Assembly (NCBI GenBank): GCA_017615125.1 | Contig: JAGAAS010000053.1 | Coordinates: forward strand, 1-47,288 | Length of the DNA stretch: 47,288 nucleotides | Source: Bacteroidaceae bacterium | GTDB taxonomy: Bacteria; Bacteroidota; Bacteroidia; Bacteroidales; Bacteroidaceae | Reading direction: 5' to 3' | Shown: positions 17,021-26,226 of the stretch, in pieces | Layout of the letters: each line of letters begins with the position of its first letter | How positions within the stretch are numbered: the first letter of the stretch is position 1 | Position numbers and translations under genes: made by a program | The notes under the pieces: model-generated | Database searches by the model: none | The model's input: the letters and a program-made list of their open reading frames with translations, nothing else | Told to the model about the DNA's origin: nothing

Positions 17021-19843
17021 ATGAAAAAGAATTTCTTGACACTTGGCCTCCTGTTAGGCCTCGCAATGAGCGTTTCTGCACAGATTCAGATGCCGCCCAT
17101 CCCTATTGACGAACACGTACGTATCGGACATCTCGAAAACGGATTGACTTACTACATCCGCCACAACGAAGAGCCGAAAGACCAAGTCCACTTCTACATT
17201 GCGCAGAAGGTTGGCTCCATCCTCGAGGAGGAAGACCAGCGCGGACTTGCCCACTTCCTTGAGCACATGTGCTTCAACGGCAGCGAGCACTTCGCAGGCA
17301 ACGGCGTTGTGAAATACTGTGAGAAGATTGGTGTGCAGTTCGGCGCAGACCTCAATGCCTACACGAGCATCGACGAGACAGTATATAACATCGACAACGT
17401 TCCCACCACCAATCCGGAGAACATCGACTCGTGCCTCTACATCCTCTACGACTGGGCCAACGGCCTGCTGCTGGCTGGCGAGGACATCGACCACGAGCGC
17501 GGAGTCATCCACGAGGAATGGCGTTCAAGGAATAACGCCCAGATGCGTATGTACGAGCAGCTGCTCCCCCGCATCTATCCGAACAACCGCTACGGCGAGC
17601 GTATGCCGATAGGCCTCATGAGCGTTGTCGACAACTTCCCTTATCAGGCCCTTCGCGACTACTACGAGAAATGGTATCGTCCTGACCAGCAGGGAATTGT
17701 CGTCGTTGGCGACATTGACGTCGACGAGATAGAAGGCAAGATCAAGAAAATCTTCTCAGGCATCGAGATGCCCGAGAATGCTGCCGAGCGCTACTACGTA
17801 ACCGTTGAGGACAACAAGGAGCCCATCGTCGCTATGGCGAAGGACAAGGAGATGCAGATAGCTATGACCTACATCTTCAACAAGCACGAAGCTTTCCCGC
17901 GCGAGATGAAGGGCGACATGAGCTACCTTATCGCCCGATATGCCCTTAATATGGCCGACAATATGATTTCCGATCGTCTGAGCGAGCTCGCCCAGCAGGC
18001 AGAGCCGCCTTTCATGCAGGCACAGATCAGTTTCCACGACGACTTCTTCCTTGCAAAAACGAAAGGTGCAGCAATGGGTGTTGCCGTTACCTCTGAAGAC
18101 GGACTCGTAAAAGGCGTAAGCACCGTCTATCGCGAAATGCTCCGTGCTGCACGCAACGGATTCACAGCAAGCGAATACGAGCGTGCTCGCGCCGACTATC
18201 TCACCCATCTGGAGAGCAGCTACAACGAGCGCGACAAGACGAAGAGCGCATCCTACTGCAGCTCGTATGTACGCCACTTCATTGACAACGAGCCCATCCC
18301 GGGCATCGAGAACCGCTACGCCTTGATGAACCAGCTTGTTCCAAACATCCCTGTCGAAGTTATCAACGGAGTTGTTGCAGAGATGATGTGCGACTCTAAT
18401 CTCGTTGTGGCTTGCATGCTCCCCGACAAGGAGGGCGTCACCTACCCCACCGAGGAAGAACTGGCTAAGATTCTGGCAGATGTGGCAGCCGAAGACATTG
18501 CTCCCTACGAAGACAAAGCCAGCGACGAACCGCTTATCTCTGCTACGCTGAAGCCTGGTAAAGTAAAGAAGGTGAAGGAAGATAAGTTCGGCTACAAGAA
18601 GTACACTCTCTCCAACGGAGCAACTATCTATTTGAAGTCCACAGACTTCAAGGCTGACGAAATCAGTATGCGCGCCTCGAGCAAGGGAGGCCAGTCGCTC
18701 TACGATGAAAATGAGTTCATCACCCTCGGCCAATGCGACGACGTCGTGACACTCGGCGGTGTCGGCAACTTCAGCAACACCGACCTCCAGAAAGCTCTTG
18801 CGGGCAAGAAGGTTTCGCTCAACACCAGCATCGGCACCTACTTTGAAAACATGGCTGGCTATACTACGCCAAAGGACTTCGAGACGCTGCTCCAGCTCAC
18901 CTGGCTCCGTTTCACCTCTCCCCGTCAGGATATGGAGGCTTACCAGTCATATATCAATCGCAGCAAGGCATCCCTGCAGAACCAGGAGCTGAATCCTATG
19001 AGTGCTCTTCAGGACACCATCGCCAGCGTGCTCTACGACAACAAGCCCCGTGCACGTCGCATGAAAGCATGGATGTTGGACGAAATCAACTACGACCGTG
19101 CTATGCAGATATATAAGGAACGTTTTGCTAATGCCTCTGACTTTATCTTCGTCTTCACAGGCAACATCGATGAAGCCACAGCCCTTCCTCTCATCCAGAA
19201 ATATATCGGCAGCCTGCCAAAGGGCAAGAAGAAAGAGAACTGGAAGGACATTCACATGGATATCAAGCCTGGCAAGATCAGCAACATTTTCGACAAGGAA
19301 ATGGAAGTGCCTCAAGCTACATATCTGCAGGTAATAGACGGAGACATCGATTACAACCTGAAGAACAACCTCGCCTTCGACTTCGCAGGGCAGATTCTTG
19401 ATATCATCTACACGGAGGAAATCCGCGAAAAGGAAGGCGGCACCTATGGTGTTAGCGTTGTTGCTCAAACCAACAATGTGCCGAAGAACCGCGCCACTAT
19501 GCAGATTGTCTTCCAATGCGATCCTGACCGTCGTGCCTACCTCGGAGGACGTGTCAAAGAGATTCTTACCCAATTTGCCGAAGAAGGACCTTCGGAAGCC
19601 AACCTTGCCAAAGTGAAAGAATTGGCTTTGAAGCGCTATCAGGAAAACCTGCGCGAGAACAGTTTTTGGAGTAGCGGTATCTTCGACTGGGCATTCTATG
19701 GCGAAGACAACATCAGCACCTACGAGCAGACTCTCAACAGCATCACAGCCAACGATGTTCGCCTCGCTGTGAAGAACCTTCTCTCACAGGGCAACGACAT
19801 CGAAATTGTTATGTCGGGAAAAGCCAAAGAAGGCGCTGAATGA
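17021..19843 (+). CDS. Secreted M16-family zinc metallopeptidase
   Basis: A 940-residue protein with a signal peptide (about 1-20, ending VSAQ). The zinc-binding inverted motif H-x-x-E-H is visible as His78-Phe-Leu-Glu81-His82 (LAHFLEHMCFNG), and a further Glu downstream in HERGVIHEEW completes the site. Two peptidase halves follow: an N-terminal catalytic half (about 30-500) and a C-terminal half without the motif (about 520-935), as in pitrilysin-type clam-shell peptidases. It probably degrades peptides in the periplasm. No recognisable promoter was seen in the 270 bp upstream, which hold repeat copy 3. The next gene is 83 bp downstream. Confidence 0.95.
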   Translation: MKKNFLTLGLLLGLAMSVSAQIQMPPIPIDEHVRIGHLENGLTYYIRHNEEPKDQVHFYIAQKVGSILEEEDQRGLAHFLEHMCFNGSEHFAGNGVVKYCEKIGVQFGADLNAYTSIDETVYNIDNVPTTNPENIDSCLYILYDWANGLLLAGEDIDHERGVIHEEWRSRNNAQMRMYEQLLPRIYPNNRYGERMPIGLMSVVDNFPYQALRDYYEKWYRPDQQGIVVVGDIDVDEIEGKIKKIFSGIEMPENAAERYYVTVEDNKEPIVAMAKDKEMQIAMTYIFNKHEAFPREMKGDMSYLIARYALNMADNMISDRLSELAQQAEPPFMQAQISFHDDFFLAKTKGAAMGVAVTSEDGLVKGVSTVYREMLRAARNGFTASEYERARADYLTHLESSYNERDKTKSASYCSSYVRHFIDNEPIPGIENRYALMNQLVPNIPVEVINGVVAEMMCDSNLVVACMLPDKEGVTYPTEEELAKILADVAAEDIAPYEDKASDEPLISATLKPGKVKKVKEDKFGYKKYTLSNGATIYLKSTDFKADEISMRASSKGGQSLYDENEFITLGQCDDVVTLGGVGNFSNTDLQKALAGKKVSLNTSIGTYFENMAGYTTPKDFETLLQLTWLRFTSPRQDMEAYQSYINRSKASLQNQELNPMSALQDTIASVLYDNKPRARRMKAWMLDEINYDRAMQIYKERFANASDFIFVFTGNIDEATALPLIQKYIGSLPKGKKKENWKDIHMDIKPGKISNIFDKEMEVPQATYLQVIDGDIDYNLKNNLAFDFAGQILDIIYTEEIREKEGGTYGVSVVAQTNNVPKNRATMQIVFQCDPDRRAYLGGRVKEILTQFAEEGPSEANLAKVKELALKRYQENLRENSFWSSGIFDWAFYGEDNISTYEQTLNSITANDVRLAVKNLLSQGNDIEIVMSGKAKEGAE

Positions 19844-19926
19844 AAAGAAGAATCATTTCAATAAGCATTGCTTACTGTGAATAAAGAAAAGCAGACAAAG
19901 AATCCTTAATTCTCTCATTTGCATTA

Positions 19927-21432
19927 ATGAAAACCAGTTTTACCGTCTTGCTTAAGGAAATCCGCCGACAGCGCAATCTGAGTGCGAAAAGGCATCCAAT
20001 GTATCAAAACAACAAATTCGGCAAATACTTCATGTTTGTCTTTGCCGGCATTTGGGTTGCCTACCTTGTGATGTTCGGTTTCCTTCTCCCGACTATCTTC
20101 CGCGAAGAGATGCCCAGCATGGAACCCTATCATATTTTGAATAGAGGAATGTGGTTTATCTTTATGGCTGATTTCGCAATGCGTTTTATGGGGCAGAAGC
20201 TACCTGCCAGCGAAGTGAAGCCCTATGCTCTGCTCCCTGTCAAGAAGCGTGAAGTCATCGACTGCCACCTTCTGCTTAACGGAGTCGACATGTATAACCT
20301 CATCTGGCTCTTCCTGCTGGTGCCTTTTGGCTGCATGACGCTGTGGAAATTCTTTGGTCTAGGAGGACTTATCGGTTTCCTTCTCGGTTACTTGATACTC
20401 ATTGTTGCAAATGGATATTGGAATGCTTTGTGCCGCACACTCATGAACGAGCATATCCTATGGGTTTTACTACCCATAGCGGTATATGGAGGAATTATCG
20501 CCCTTATGGTGACGACGAAACTTCCAAATACCATCGGCATGGAATGGGGCGAGGGCTTCATCCAATGGGAGCCCTTGGCCTTCCTTGCCGCTCTTGCCGT
20601 TTTAGCGTTGATGTTTTGGCTTTGTCGCGTGATGCAATTGCGAATTGTCGACAAGGAGATAGCCCGCACGAAGACAACGAAGCTAAAGCATGTACGTGAG
20701 TACAAGTTCCTTGACCGTTTTGGCGAAATAGGTGAGTTCCTGCGCCTTGAAATCAAACTTCTTACTCGCAATAAAGTGCCTAAGGTCCAATTCCGAATGG
20801 GCCTCATCTTTATGATCATGTTCAGTTTCTTCCTTGCCTTTACAGATATGTACGACAACGACTTCATGCGCTATTTCATCGCCATCTATAATTTCAGCGT
20901 ACTAGGAGTGATGGTGCTCTCGCAGTGCATGATGTTCGAGGGAAACTATTTGGATGGTCTGATGAGCCGCAAGGAGAGCATCCTTACACTACTGAAAGCT
21001 AAGTATTACCTACAGTGTGCTATTTGCGTTGTTCCGCTGCTCATCATGATTGCCCCAGTAGCTAAAGGCAAGCTTGACTTGCTGGATGTTTTTGCAGCAT
21101 TCTTCGTCACTACAGGCTTTGTTTTCTTCATCATGTTCCAATTGGCGGTTTATAACAAGAGCACAATGAACTTAAACGAGAGGGTAATGGGACGAAACTC
21201 CACGAGCAACTGGTTCCAAACGATGCTTATCATGGGAGGTTTCTTCCTTCCTGTGATATTGATTATGACCCTCAACGCTATTTTCCCTAACGGACGAACT
21301 TCTGTATGGGTAACACTTGCCATCGGTCTTGCTTTCACTATAGCTCATCCCCTTTGGCTACGAAACGTTTATCATCGCTTTATGAAGCGTCGCTACGTCA
21401 ATATGGCTGGTTTCAGAGCCTCACGTCCGTAA
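19927..21432 (+). CDS. DUF5687-family ABC exporter membrane protein
   Basis: A 501-residue polytopic protein with about ten hydrophobic segments, for example FMFVFAGIWVAYLVMFGFLL (about 37-56) and others near 110-160, 180-200, 215-240, 285-345, 360-415 and 440-475. It matches the DUF5687 family of ABC-2-like permeases, always found with a cognate ATPase. That ATPase follows 37 bp downstream. Together they should form a half-transporter or exporter in the inner membrane. The substrate is unknown, since neither subunit has a diagnostic feature. Confidence 0.85.
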   Translation: MKTSFTVLLKEIRRQRNLSAKRHPMYQNNKFGKYFMFVFAGIWVAYLVMFGFLLPTIFREEMPSMEPYHILNRGMWFIFMADFAMRFMGQKLPASEVKPYALLPVKKREVIDCHLLLNGVDMYNLIWLFLLVPFGCMTLWKFFGLGGLIGFLLGYLILIVANGYWNALCRTLMNEHILWVLLPIAVYGGIIALMVTTKLPNTIGMEWGEGFIQWEPLAFLAALAVLALMFWLCRVMQLRIVDKEIARTKTTKLKHVREYKFLDRFGEIGEFLRLEIKLLTRNKVPKVQFRMGLIFMIMFSFFLAFTDMYDNDFMRYFIAIYNFSVLGVMVLSQCMMFEGNYLDGLMSRKESILTLLKAKYYLQCAICVVPLLIMIAPVAKGKLDLLDVFAAFFVTTGFVFFIMFQLAVYNKSTMNLNERVMGRNSTSNWFQTMLIMGGFFLPVILIMTLNAIFPNGRTSVWVTLAIGLAFTIAHPLWLRNVYHRFMKRRYVNMAGFRASRP

Positions 21433-21469
21433 TCTAACTCTTTCAGAACCCTTAATTACCTTTATATAT

Positions 21470-22318
21470 ATGATCATCTCAATCAACAATCTCCACAAGA
21501 AGTTTGGTAATGTCGTTGCTGCAAATATCGACAGCTATTCTATTAGGCACGGCGAAATGGTAGGACTCGTTGGAAACAATGGTGCAGGAAAAACCACACT
21601 CTTCCGACTTATCCTTGACCTACTCAAAGCAGACGAGGGTAACGTCACCCTTACAACGCAAGATGGCACGCTCGTTGATGCCGATGTCACCTCTACCGAG
21701 GACTGGAAGCGCCATACGGGTGCCTTCATTGACGATAGTTTCCTTATCGACTACCTCACTCCCGATGAATATTTCCATTTCCTAGGACGTATCTATGGGC
21801 TCAAGAAAGAAGATGTTGACGCTCGGCTTGAAAAATTCCGCGCATTCTTCAACGGAGAGATTCTTGGAGAAAAGAAATACATCCGCGACTATTCTATGGG
21901 CAACAAGCAGAAAATCGGTATTGTCAGCGCAATGCTCCATACACCCGAGCTGCTCATCCTTGACGAGCCCTTCAACTTCCTCGACCCTTCGTCGCAGGCA
22001 CACATCAAGCATCTGCTTGAAGAATACAATAAAGAGACACACGCCACCGTGCTCATCTCTTCGCATAACCTGAACCACACAGTTGAGGTATGTCCGCGTA
22101 TTGCCTTGCTCGAACACGGAGTCATCATTCGCGACATTGACAACACTAACCATACTGCAGAGTCAGAACTCGAGTCATACTTTGACGTATCGTCCAATGT
22201 GCAACCGACTGAGGAAGAAACGGTATTGGAAGAAGCATCATCTGAAGAAACAATACCACAAGAGCCTTCTGATGAGAAACCATTGGAAACGACAGACACT
22301 TCTGAGACAAATGAATAA
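21470..22318 (+). CDS. ABC transporter ATP-binding protein
   Basis: A 282-residue ATPase subunit. It has Walker A GNNGAGKT (about 37-44), signature YSMGNKQKIGI, Walker B LLILDEPFNFLDP, and the H-loop SSHNLNH. It drives the DUF5687 membrane protein encoded just upstream. After the nucleotide-binding domain (ending near residue 225) it carries a tail of about 50 residues dominated by Glu, Ser and Thr (EEETVLEEASSEE and similar), which is unusual for this class and probably disordered. malQ follows after 23 bp. Confidence 0.93.
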   Translation: MIISINNLHKKFGNVVAANIDSYSIRHGEMVGLVGNNGAGKTTLFRLILDLLKADEGNVTLTTQDGTLVDADVTSTEDWKRHTGAFIDDSFLIDYLTPDEYFHFLGRIYGLKKEDVDARLEKFRAFFNGEILGEKKYIRDYSMGNKQKIGIVSAMLHTPELLILDEPFNFLDPSSQAHIKHLLEEYNKETHATVLISSHNLNHTVEVCPRIALLEHGVIIRDIDNTNHTAESELESYFDVSSNVQPTEEETVLEEASSEETIPQEPSDEKPLETTDTSETNE

Positions 22319-22341
22319 AAGGAAACTTTAAAAAATATACC

Positions 22342-24489
22342 ATGTTAACATTTCGACTTCAATATTTCACCCATTGGGGGGAGAATCTCGTTATTCGCAT
22401 AGCAGGTAACGAATACATCATGGACAACGATGGACAAGGGAACTGGTACATCACGCTGCCTGTTCCCTCTAAAAGCAAAACCATCACTTACAGCTATGCT
22501 GTCATTGAGAATGGCAAAGAAACCCGGCACGAGTGGCATGAGCACAAACAAGAAATCCCTTCAGGAGCAGAAGCGATGATTTTCAACGATAGCTGGAAAG
22601 ACAGGCCAGGTGCTCCATTCTACGCCGAAGAGTTTTCCAGCATTGTGGGTGCTGATAAGGTAAGGCGCTGGAGAGGCGCTGGCGTAGCCATTCCTGTTTT
22701 CTCACTACGCAGTAAGAAAAGCTTTGGCATCGGAGAGTTTGCCGACATTCCACTTCTTGTAGATTGGGCAAACAAGACAGGCATGAGCATCATTCAACTA
22801 TTGCCCATCAACGATACCACGATGACCAAGACGTGGAAAGACTCTTATCCGTACAATGCGAACTCCACGTTTGCCCTTCATCCAGCTTATATCAGACTAG
22901 AAACGGTAGGACATCTTTCCGACAAAGGTAAGATGAAAGAGTTTTCTTACCTGCAAAAGGAGCTGAATGCCCTTCCTCAAGTAGATTATGAGCGTGTCAC
23001 ACATGCTAAATGGGAGTACCTGAAGCTCATCTATACCGAGAAAGGCGAAAAGACGTTGGCTTCTCCCTCTTTCCTTGCTTTCTTTGAAACCAACGAATAC
23101 TGGCTTCGTCCATATGCTGTCTTCTGCTATTTGCGCGACAAATTCGGGACGCCCGACTTTTCCAAATGGAAAGGTGTTAAGTATAGCGACAAATTAATAA
23201 AGGAGAAAGCCCCCTCGAAAAGCGATTTCAAGAAGCCCCTTTCCGAAGAAAAAGCCTCTGTCGGCTTTTATATGTACATCCAGTTCCACCTGCATACACA
23301 GCTCAAAAAAGCTGTCGACTACGCCCACGCTCATGGAGTGGTGCTCAAGGGCGACATCCCCATTGGAATCAGCCGTACTAGTGTAGATGCATGGACCTAC
23401 CCGCATCTTTTCCATCTGAATGGACAAGCAGGAGCTCCCCCTGATGCCTTTGCTGCCGATGGGCAGAACTGGGGTTTTCCCACCTACGATTGGGAGGCGA
23501 TGGAACGCGAAAACTTCCAATGGTTCCGAAACCGGTTCCAAAAGATGAGCGATTATTTCGATGCATACCGAATTGACCATCTTCTCGGCTTCTTCCGTAT
23601 CTGGGAGATTCCTACACGCTACAAGTCGGGTTTGCTTGGGCATTTCAATCCAGCTCTTCCCTACTCAGCCGACGAAATCTGTCAACGTCTTGAGATGAGC
23701 CAAGAGCAGCTAGAAAAGTTTTCGACACTAAATAGCACTCATAAGCCAGAGACGGACGTTCTTTTCGTTCAAGACGAGTATAAAAAAGGATACTTCCATC
23801 CTCGTATCTCCGGATTCCAGGCACCTTGCTTCGAACAACTGAGCGAACGACAGAAAGATTTATATCGTCAACTGCATGAGGAGTTCTTCTACCATCGCCA
23901 CAATGAATTCTGGGAGCAGAAAGCAATGGACAAGCTGCCTTCTCTGATTGATGCTACCGACATGCTTGTCTGCGGAGAAGATCTTGGTATGATTCCAGCA
24001 TGCGTACCTTCCGTCATGCAGCGGCTTAGCATCCTAAGTCTTGAGATACAGCAGATGCCCAAAGAGCTGGGAGTCGTCTTCGGCGATCCTTCACACTATC
24101 CTTATAATAGTGTATGTACAACTTCGTCGCACGATATGTCCAACATCCGTGCTTGGTGGGAAGAAGATCGTACTCTCACGCAGCAGTATTGGGAGCAGAT
24201 GTTACATCGGCAGGGAGAAGCACCCACTACTTGTGAGCCCTGGATTTGCGAAGAGATTATCCGCATGCACATGAAATGTCCATCGATGCTTGCCATCCTT
24301 CCTTTACAAGATTGGTTAGGTATTGACATAACCCTTCGCTACAAGAATCCAGCTGAAGAACGAATCAACGTTCCTGCCAATCCTGATAATTATTGGCGCT
24401 ATCGTATGCACCTGACGCTTGAAGAGCTTCTGTCTGCCGATGATTTCAATGCCCACGTTAAGGAACTAGCGAAACGTCCTCAAGAATAA
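22342..24489 (+). CDS. malQ: 4-alpha-glucanotransferase (GH77) with one CBM20-like domain
   Basis: A 715-residue disproportionating enzyme (amylomaltase) that transfers alpha-1,4-glucan segments in maltodextrin or glycogen metabolism, probably in the cytoplasm. An N-terminal starch-binding CBM20-like domain (about 1-95, FRLQYFTHWGENLVIRIAG) precedes the GH77 barrel. Catalytic residues are visible: nucleophile Asp412 in YRIDH, acid/base Glu546 in CGEDLGMIP and Asp598 in SSHDMS. Many Bacteroidota homologues are near 890 residues with two CBM20 domains, and this one appears to have only one. It lies in a plus-strand gene run and starts 23 bp after the ABC ATPase. Confidence 0.95.
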   Translation: MLTFRLQYFTHWGENLVIRIAGNEYIMDNDGQGNWYITLPVPSKSKTITYSYAVIENGKETRHEWHEHKQEIPSGAEAMIFNDSWKDRPGAPFYAEEFSSIVGADKVRRWRGAGVAIPVFSLRSKKSFGIGEFADIPLLVDWANKTGMSIIQLLPINDTTMTKTWKDSYPYNANSTFALHPAYIRLETVGHLSDKGKMKEFSYLQKELNALPQVDYERVTHAKWEYLKLIYTEKGEKTLASPSFLAFFETNEYWLRPYAVFCYLRDKFGTPDFSKWKGVKYSDKLIKEKAPSKSDFKKPLSEEKASVGFYMYIQFHLHTQLKKAVDYAHAHGVVLKGDIPIGISRTSVDAWTYPHLFHLNGQAGAPPDAFAADGQNWGFPTYDWEAMERENFQWFRNRFQKMSDYFDAYRIDHLLGFFRIWEIPTRYKSGLLGHFNPALPYSADEICQRLEMSQEQLEKFSTLNSTHKPETDVLFVQDEYKKGYFHPRISGFQAPCFEQLSERQKDLYRQLHEEFFYHRHNEFWEQKAMDKLPSLIDATDMLVCGEDLGMIPACVPSVMQRLSILSLEIQQMPKELGVVFGDPSHYPYNSVCTTSSHDMSNIRAWWEEDRTLTQQYWEQMLHRQGEAPTTCEPWICEEIIRMHMKCPSMLAILPLQDWLGIDITLRYKNPAEERINVPANPDNYWRYRMHLTLEELLSADDFNAHVKELAKRPQE

Positions 24490-24518
24490 CTTCTGCGACA
24501 TTTCTTCTAAGAAACAAA

Positions 24519-26210
24519 ATGAGAAACACCGCCATAATTCCCGTTATAACGGGAGTGACTGCTCTTGCTACACTTTCCGGATGTGCCGACAAAGCAAAAC
24601 AGGAAAAGAAGGAAGCGCCCATGAATATTCTTTATATCATGTGCGACGATCATTCCTACCAAACAATAAGTGCCTACGATCAACGCTTTATTCAGACGCC
24701 CAATATCAATCGTATTGCAGCTGATGGCGTGCGTTTTACAAATAGTTTCGTCGCCAATTCTCTCAGCGGGCCCAGCCGAGCCTGCATGCTCACGGGGAAA
24801 CATAGTCATGCCAACGGCTTCACAGACAATACAGTCACTTTTGACGGAAGCCAGCAGACTTTCCCAAAGCTACTTCAGCAGGCAGGCTACGAGACAGCTA
24901 TGATTGGAAAATGGCATCTTGTCAGCCAGCCCACGGGCTTTGATTATTGGGACATCCTCATCGGGCAAGGAATGTACTACAATCCGGAATTCATCTGTAA
25001 TGGGGAAAAAGTCCAACGTGAGGGATATGCGACAGAGATTACTACAGATTTAGCTCTCGACTGGTTGGCAAACAAGCACGACAAGAGCAAGCCTTTCTGC
25101 CTCTTGTTGCATCACAAAGCACCCCATCGAACCTGGATGCCTGACAGCTGCGATATGGAACTTTTCAGCGGTGTCGAGTTTCCGCTCCCCGATACTTTTT
25201 GGGACGACTACGACGGACGTCCTGCTGCTGCAGCGCAAGAGATGCACATCCTGCAGGATATGGACCTTGTCTACGACCTGAAACTTGCCGACAAAGAGAA
25301 GGAAATCCATTCAGGAGGACTTGAGGACTGGGGACGTACGATGTACAGCACGCTCCTTACTCCCCATCAGAAAGCAACGTGGGACAGTCACTACGATTCC
25401 GTCATTGAAGCCTTCAAAGACAGTTTCCTCCGCAACGAGCCCAGCGGGCAGGAAACCATCATGTCAAAAGCAAACGGAGGCATGAGTGCCGACGCCAAGC
25501 GCCTGGCTCAATGGAAGTTCAATCAGTATATGCGCGACTACCTGCGCGTCATTACCTCCATAGACCGTAATGTAGGGCGTGTGCTCGACTACCTCGAAGC
25601 AAACAACCTGATGGACAACACGCTCATCGTCTACACTTCAGATCAAGGATTCTATATGGGCGAGCACGGATGGTTCGACAAGCGCTTCATGTACGAGGAA
25701 TCGTTCCGCACTCCCTTGCTCATGCATTTGCCAGGAGGAAAGAAGGGAGACATCTCACAGTTGGTGCAGAATATCGACTATGCGCCTACGTTCCTCGAGC
25801 TGGCTGGCGTTCCTGTCCCCGACGACATTCAGGGAGAATCGTTGCTCCCTTTGCTCAAAGGACATCAGCCCAAGCATTGGCGCAAGGCTCTTTACTATCA
25901 CTATTACGAGTATCCTGCCGAGCATGCTGTCCGACGTCACTACGGAGTACGCGACAAGCGATACAAGCTCATTCACTTCTATCCCGCTACGCATGACGGC
26001 ATAAAGGAAAACAAGCAGCAAGCTCTGGCAGACAGCATTGACTGCTGGGAACTCTACGACTTGAAAAACGATCCGGAGGAGCTCCACAACATCTACGGAA
26101 CAGCAGGCAGCAGGCGCATCACAAATCGCCTGCAGAAGATGCTTCATGAGCTCCAGTTGCAGTACGATGCTCCTGAGCTAAAGTACCCCGACAAAGAAAC
26201 AAACCCGTAA
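24519..26210 (+). CDS. Serine-type S1-family sulfatase lipoprotein
   Basis: A 563-residue sulfatase that removes sulfate esters from carbohydrates. A lipoprotein signal is present (TLSGC, lipid Cys22). The active-site signature is Ser83-Gly-Pro-Ser-Arg87 followed by ACMLTGKH. Ser83 is the residue converted to formylglycine, which in anaerobes requires a radical-SAM maturase, and such a gene follows 16 bp later. Other motifs are CDDHSYQ (metal-binding Asp pair), GKWHL and YTSDQGFYMGEHGWFDKR. The overall sequence resembles N-acetylglucosamine-6-sulfatases, but the substrate is inferred only from resemblance. Confidence 0.93.
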   Translation: MRNTAIIPVITGVTALATLSGCADKAKQEKKEAPMNILYIMCDDHSYQTISAYDQRFIQTPNINRIAADGVRFTNSFVANSLSGPSRACMLTGKHSHANGFTDNTVTFDGSQQTFPKLLQQAGYETAMIGKWHLVSQPTGFDYWDILIGQGMYYNPEFICNGEKVQREGYATEITTDLALDWLANKHDKSKPFCLLLHHKAPHRTWMPDSCDMELFSGVEFPLPDTFWDDYDGRPAAAAQEMHILQDMDLVYDLKLADKEKEIHSGGLEDWGRTMYSTLLTPHQKATWDSHYDSVIEAFKDSFLRNEPSGQETIMSKANGGMSADAKRLAQWKFNQYMRDYLRVITSIDRNVGRVLDYLEANNLMDNTLIVYTSDQGFYMGEHGWFDKRFMYEESFRTPLLMHLPGGKKGDISQLVQNIDYAPTFLELAGVPVPDDIQGESLLPLLKGHQPKHWRKALYYHYYEYPAEHAVRRHYGVRDKRYKLIHFYPATHDGIKENKQQALADSIDCWELYDLKNDPEELHNIYGTAGSRRITNRLQKMLHELQLQYDAPELKYPDKETNP

Positions 26211-26226
26211 CTCCTCCCCTACAGCC

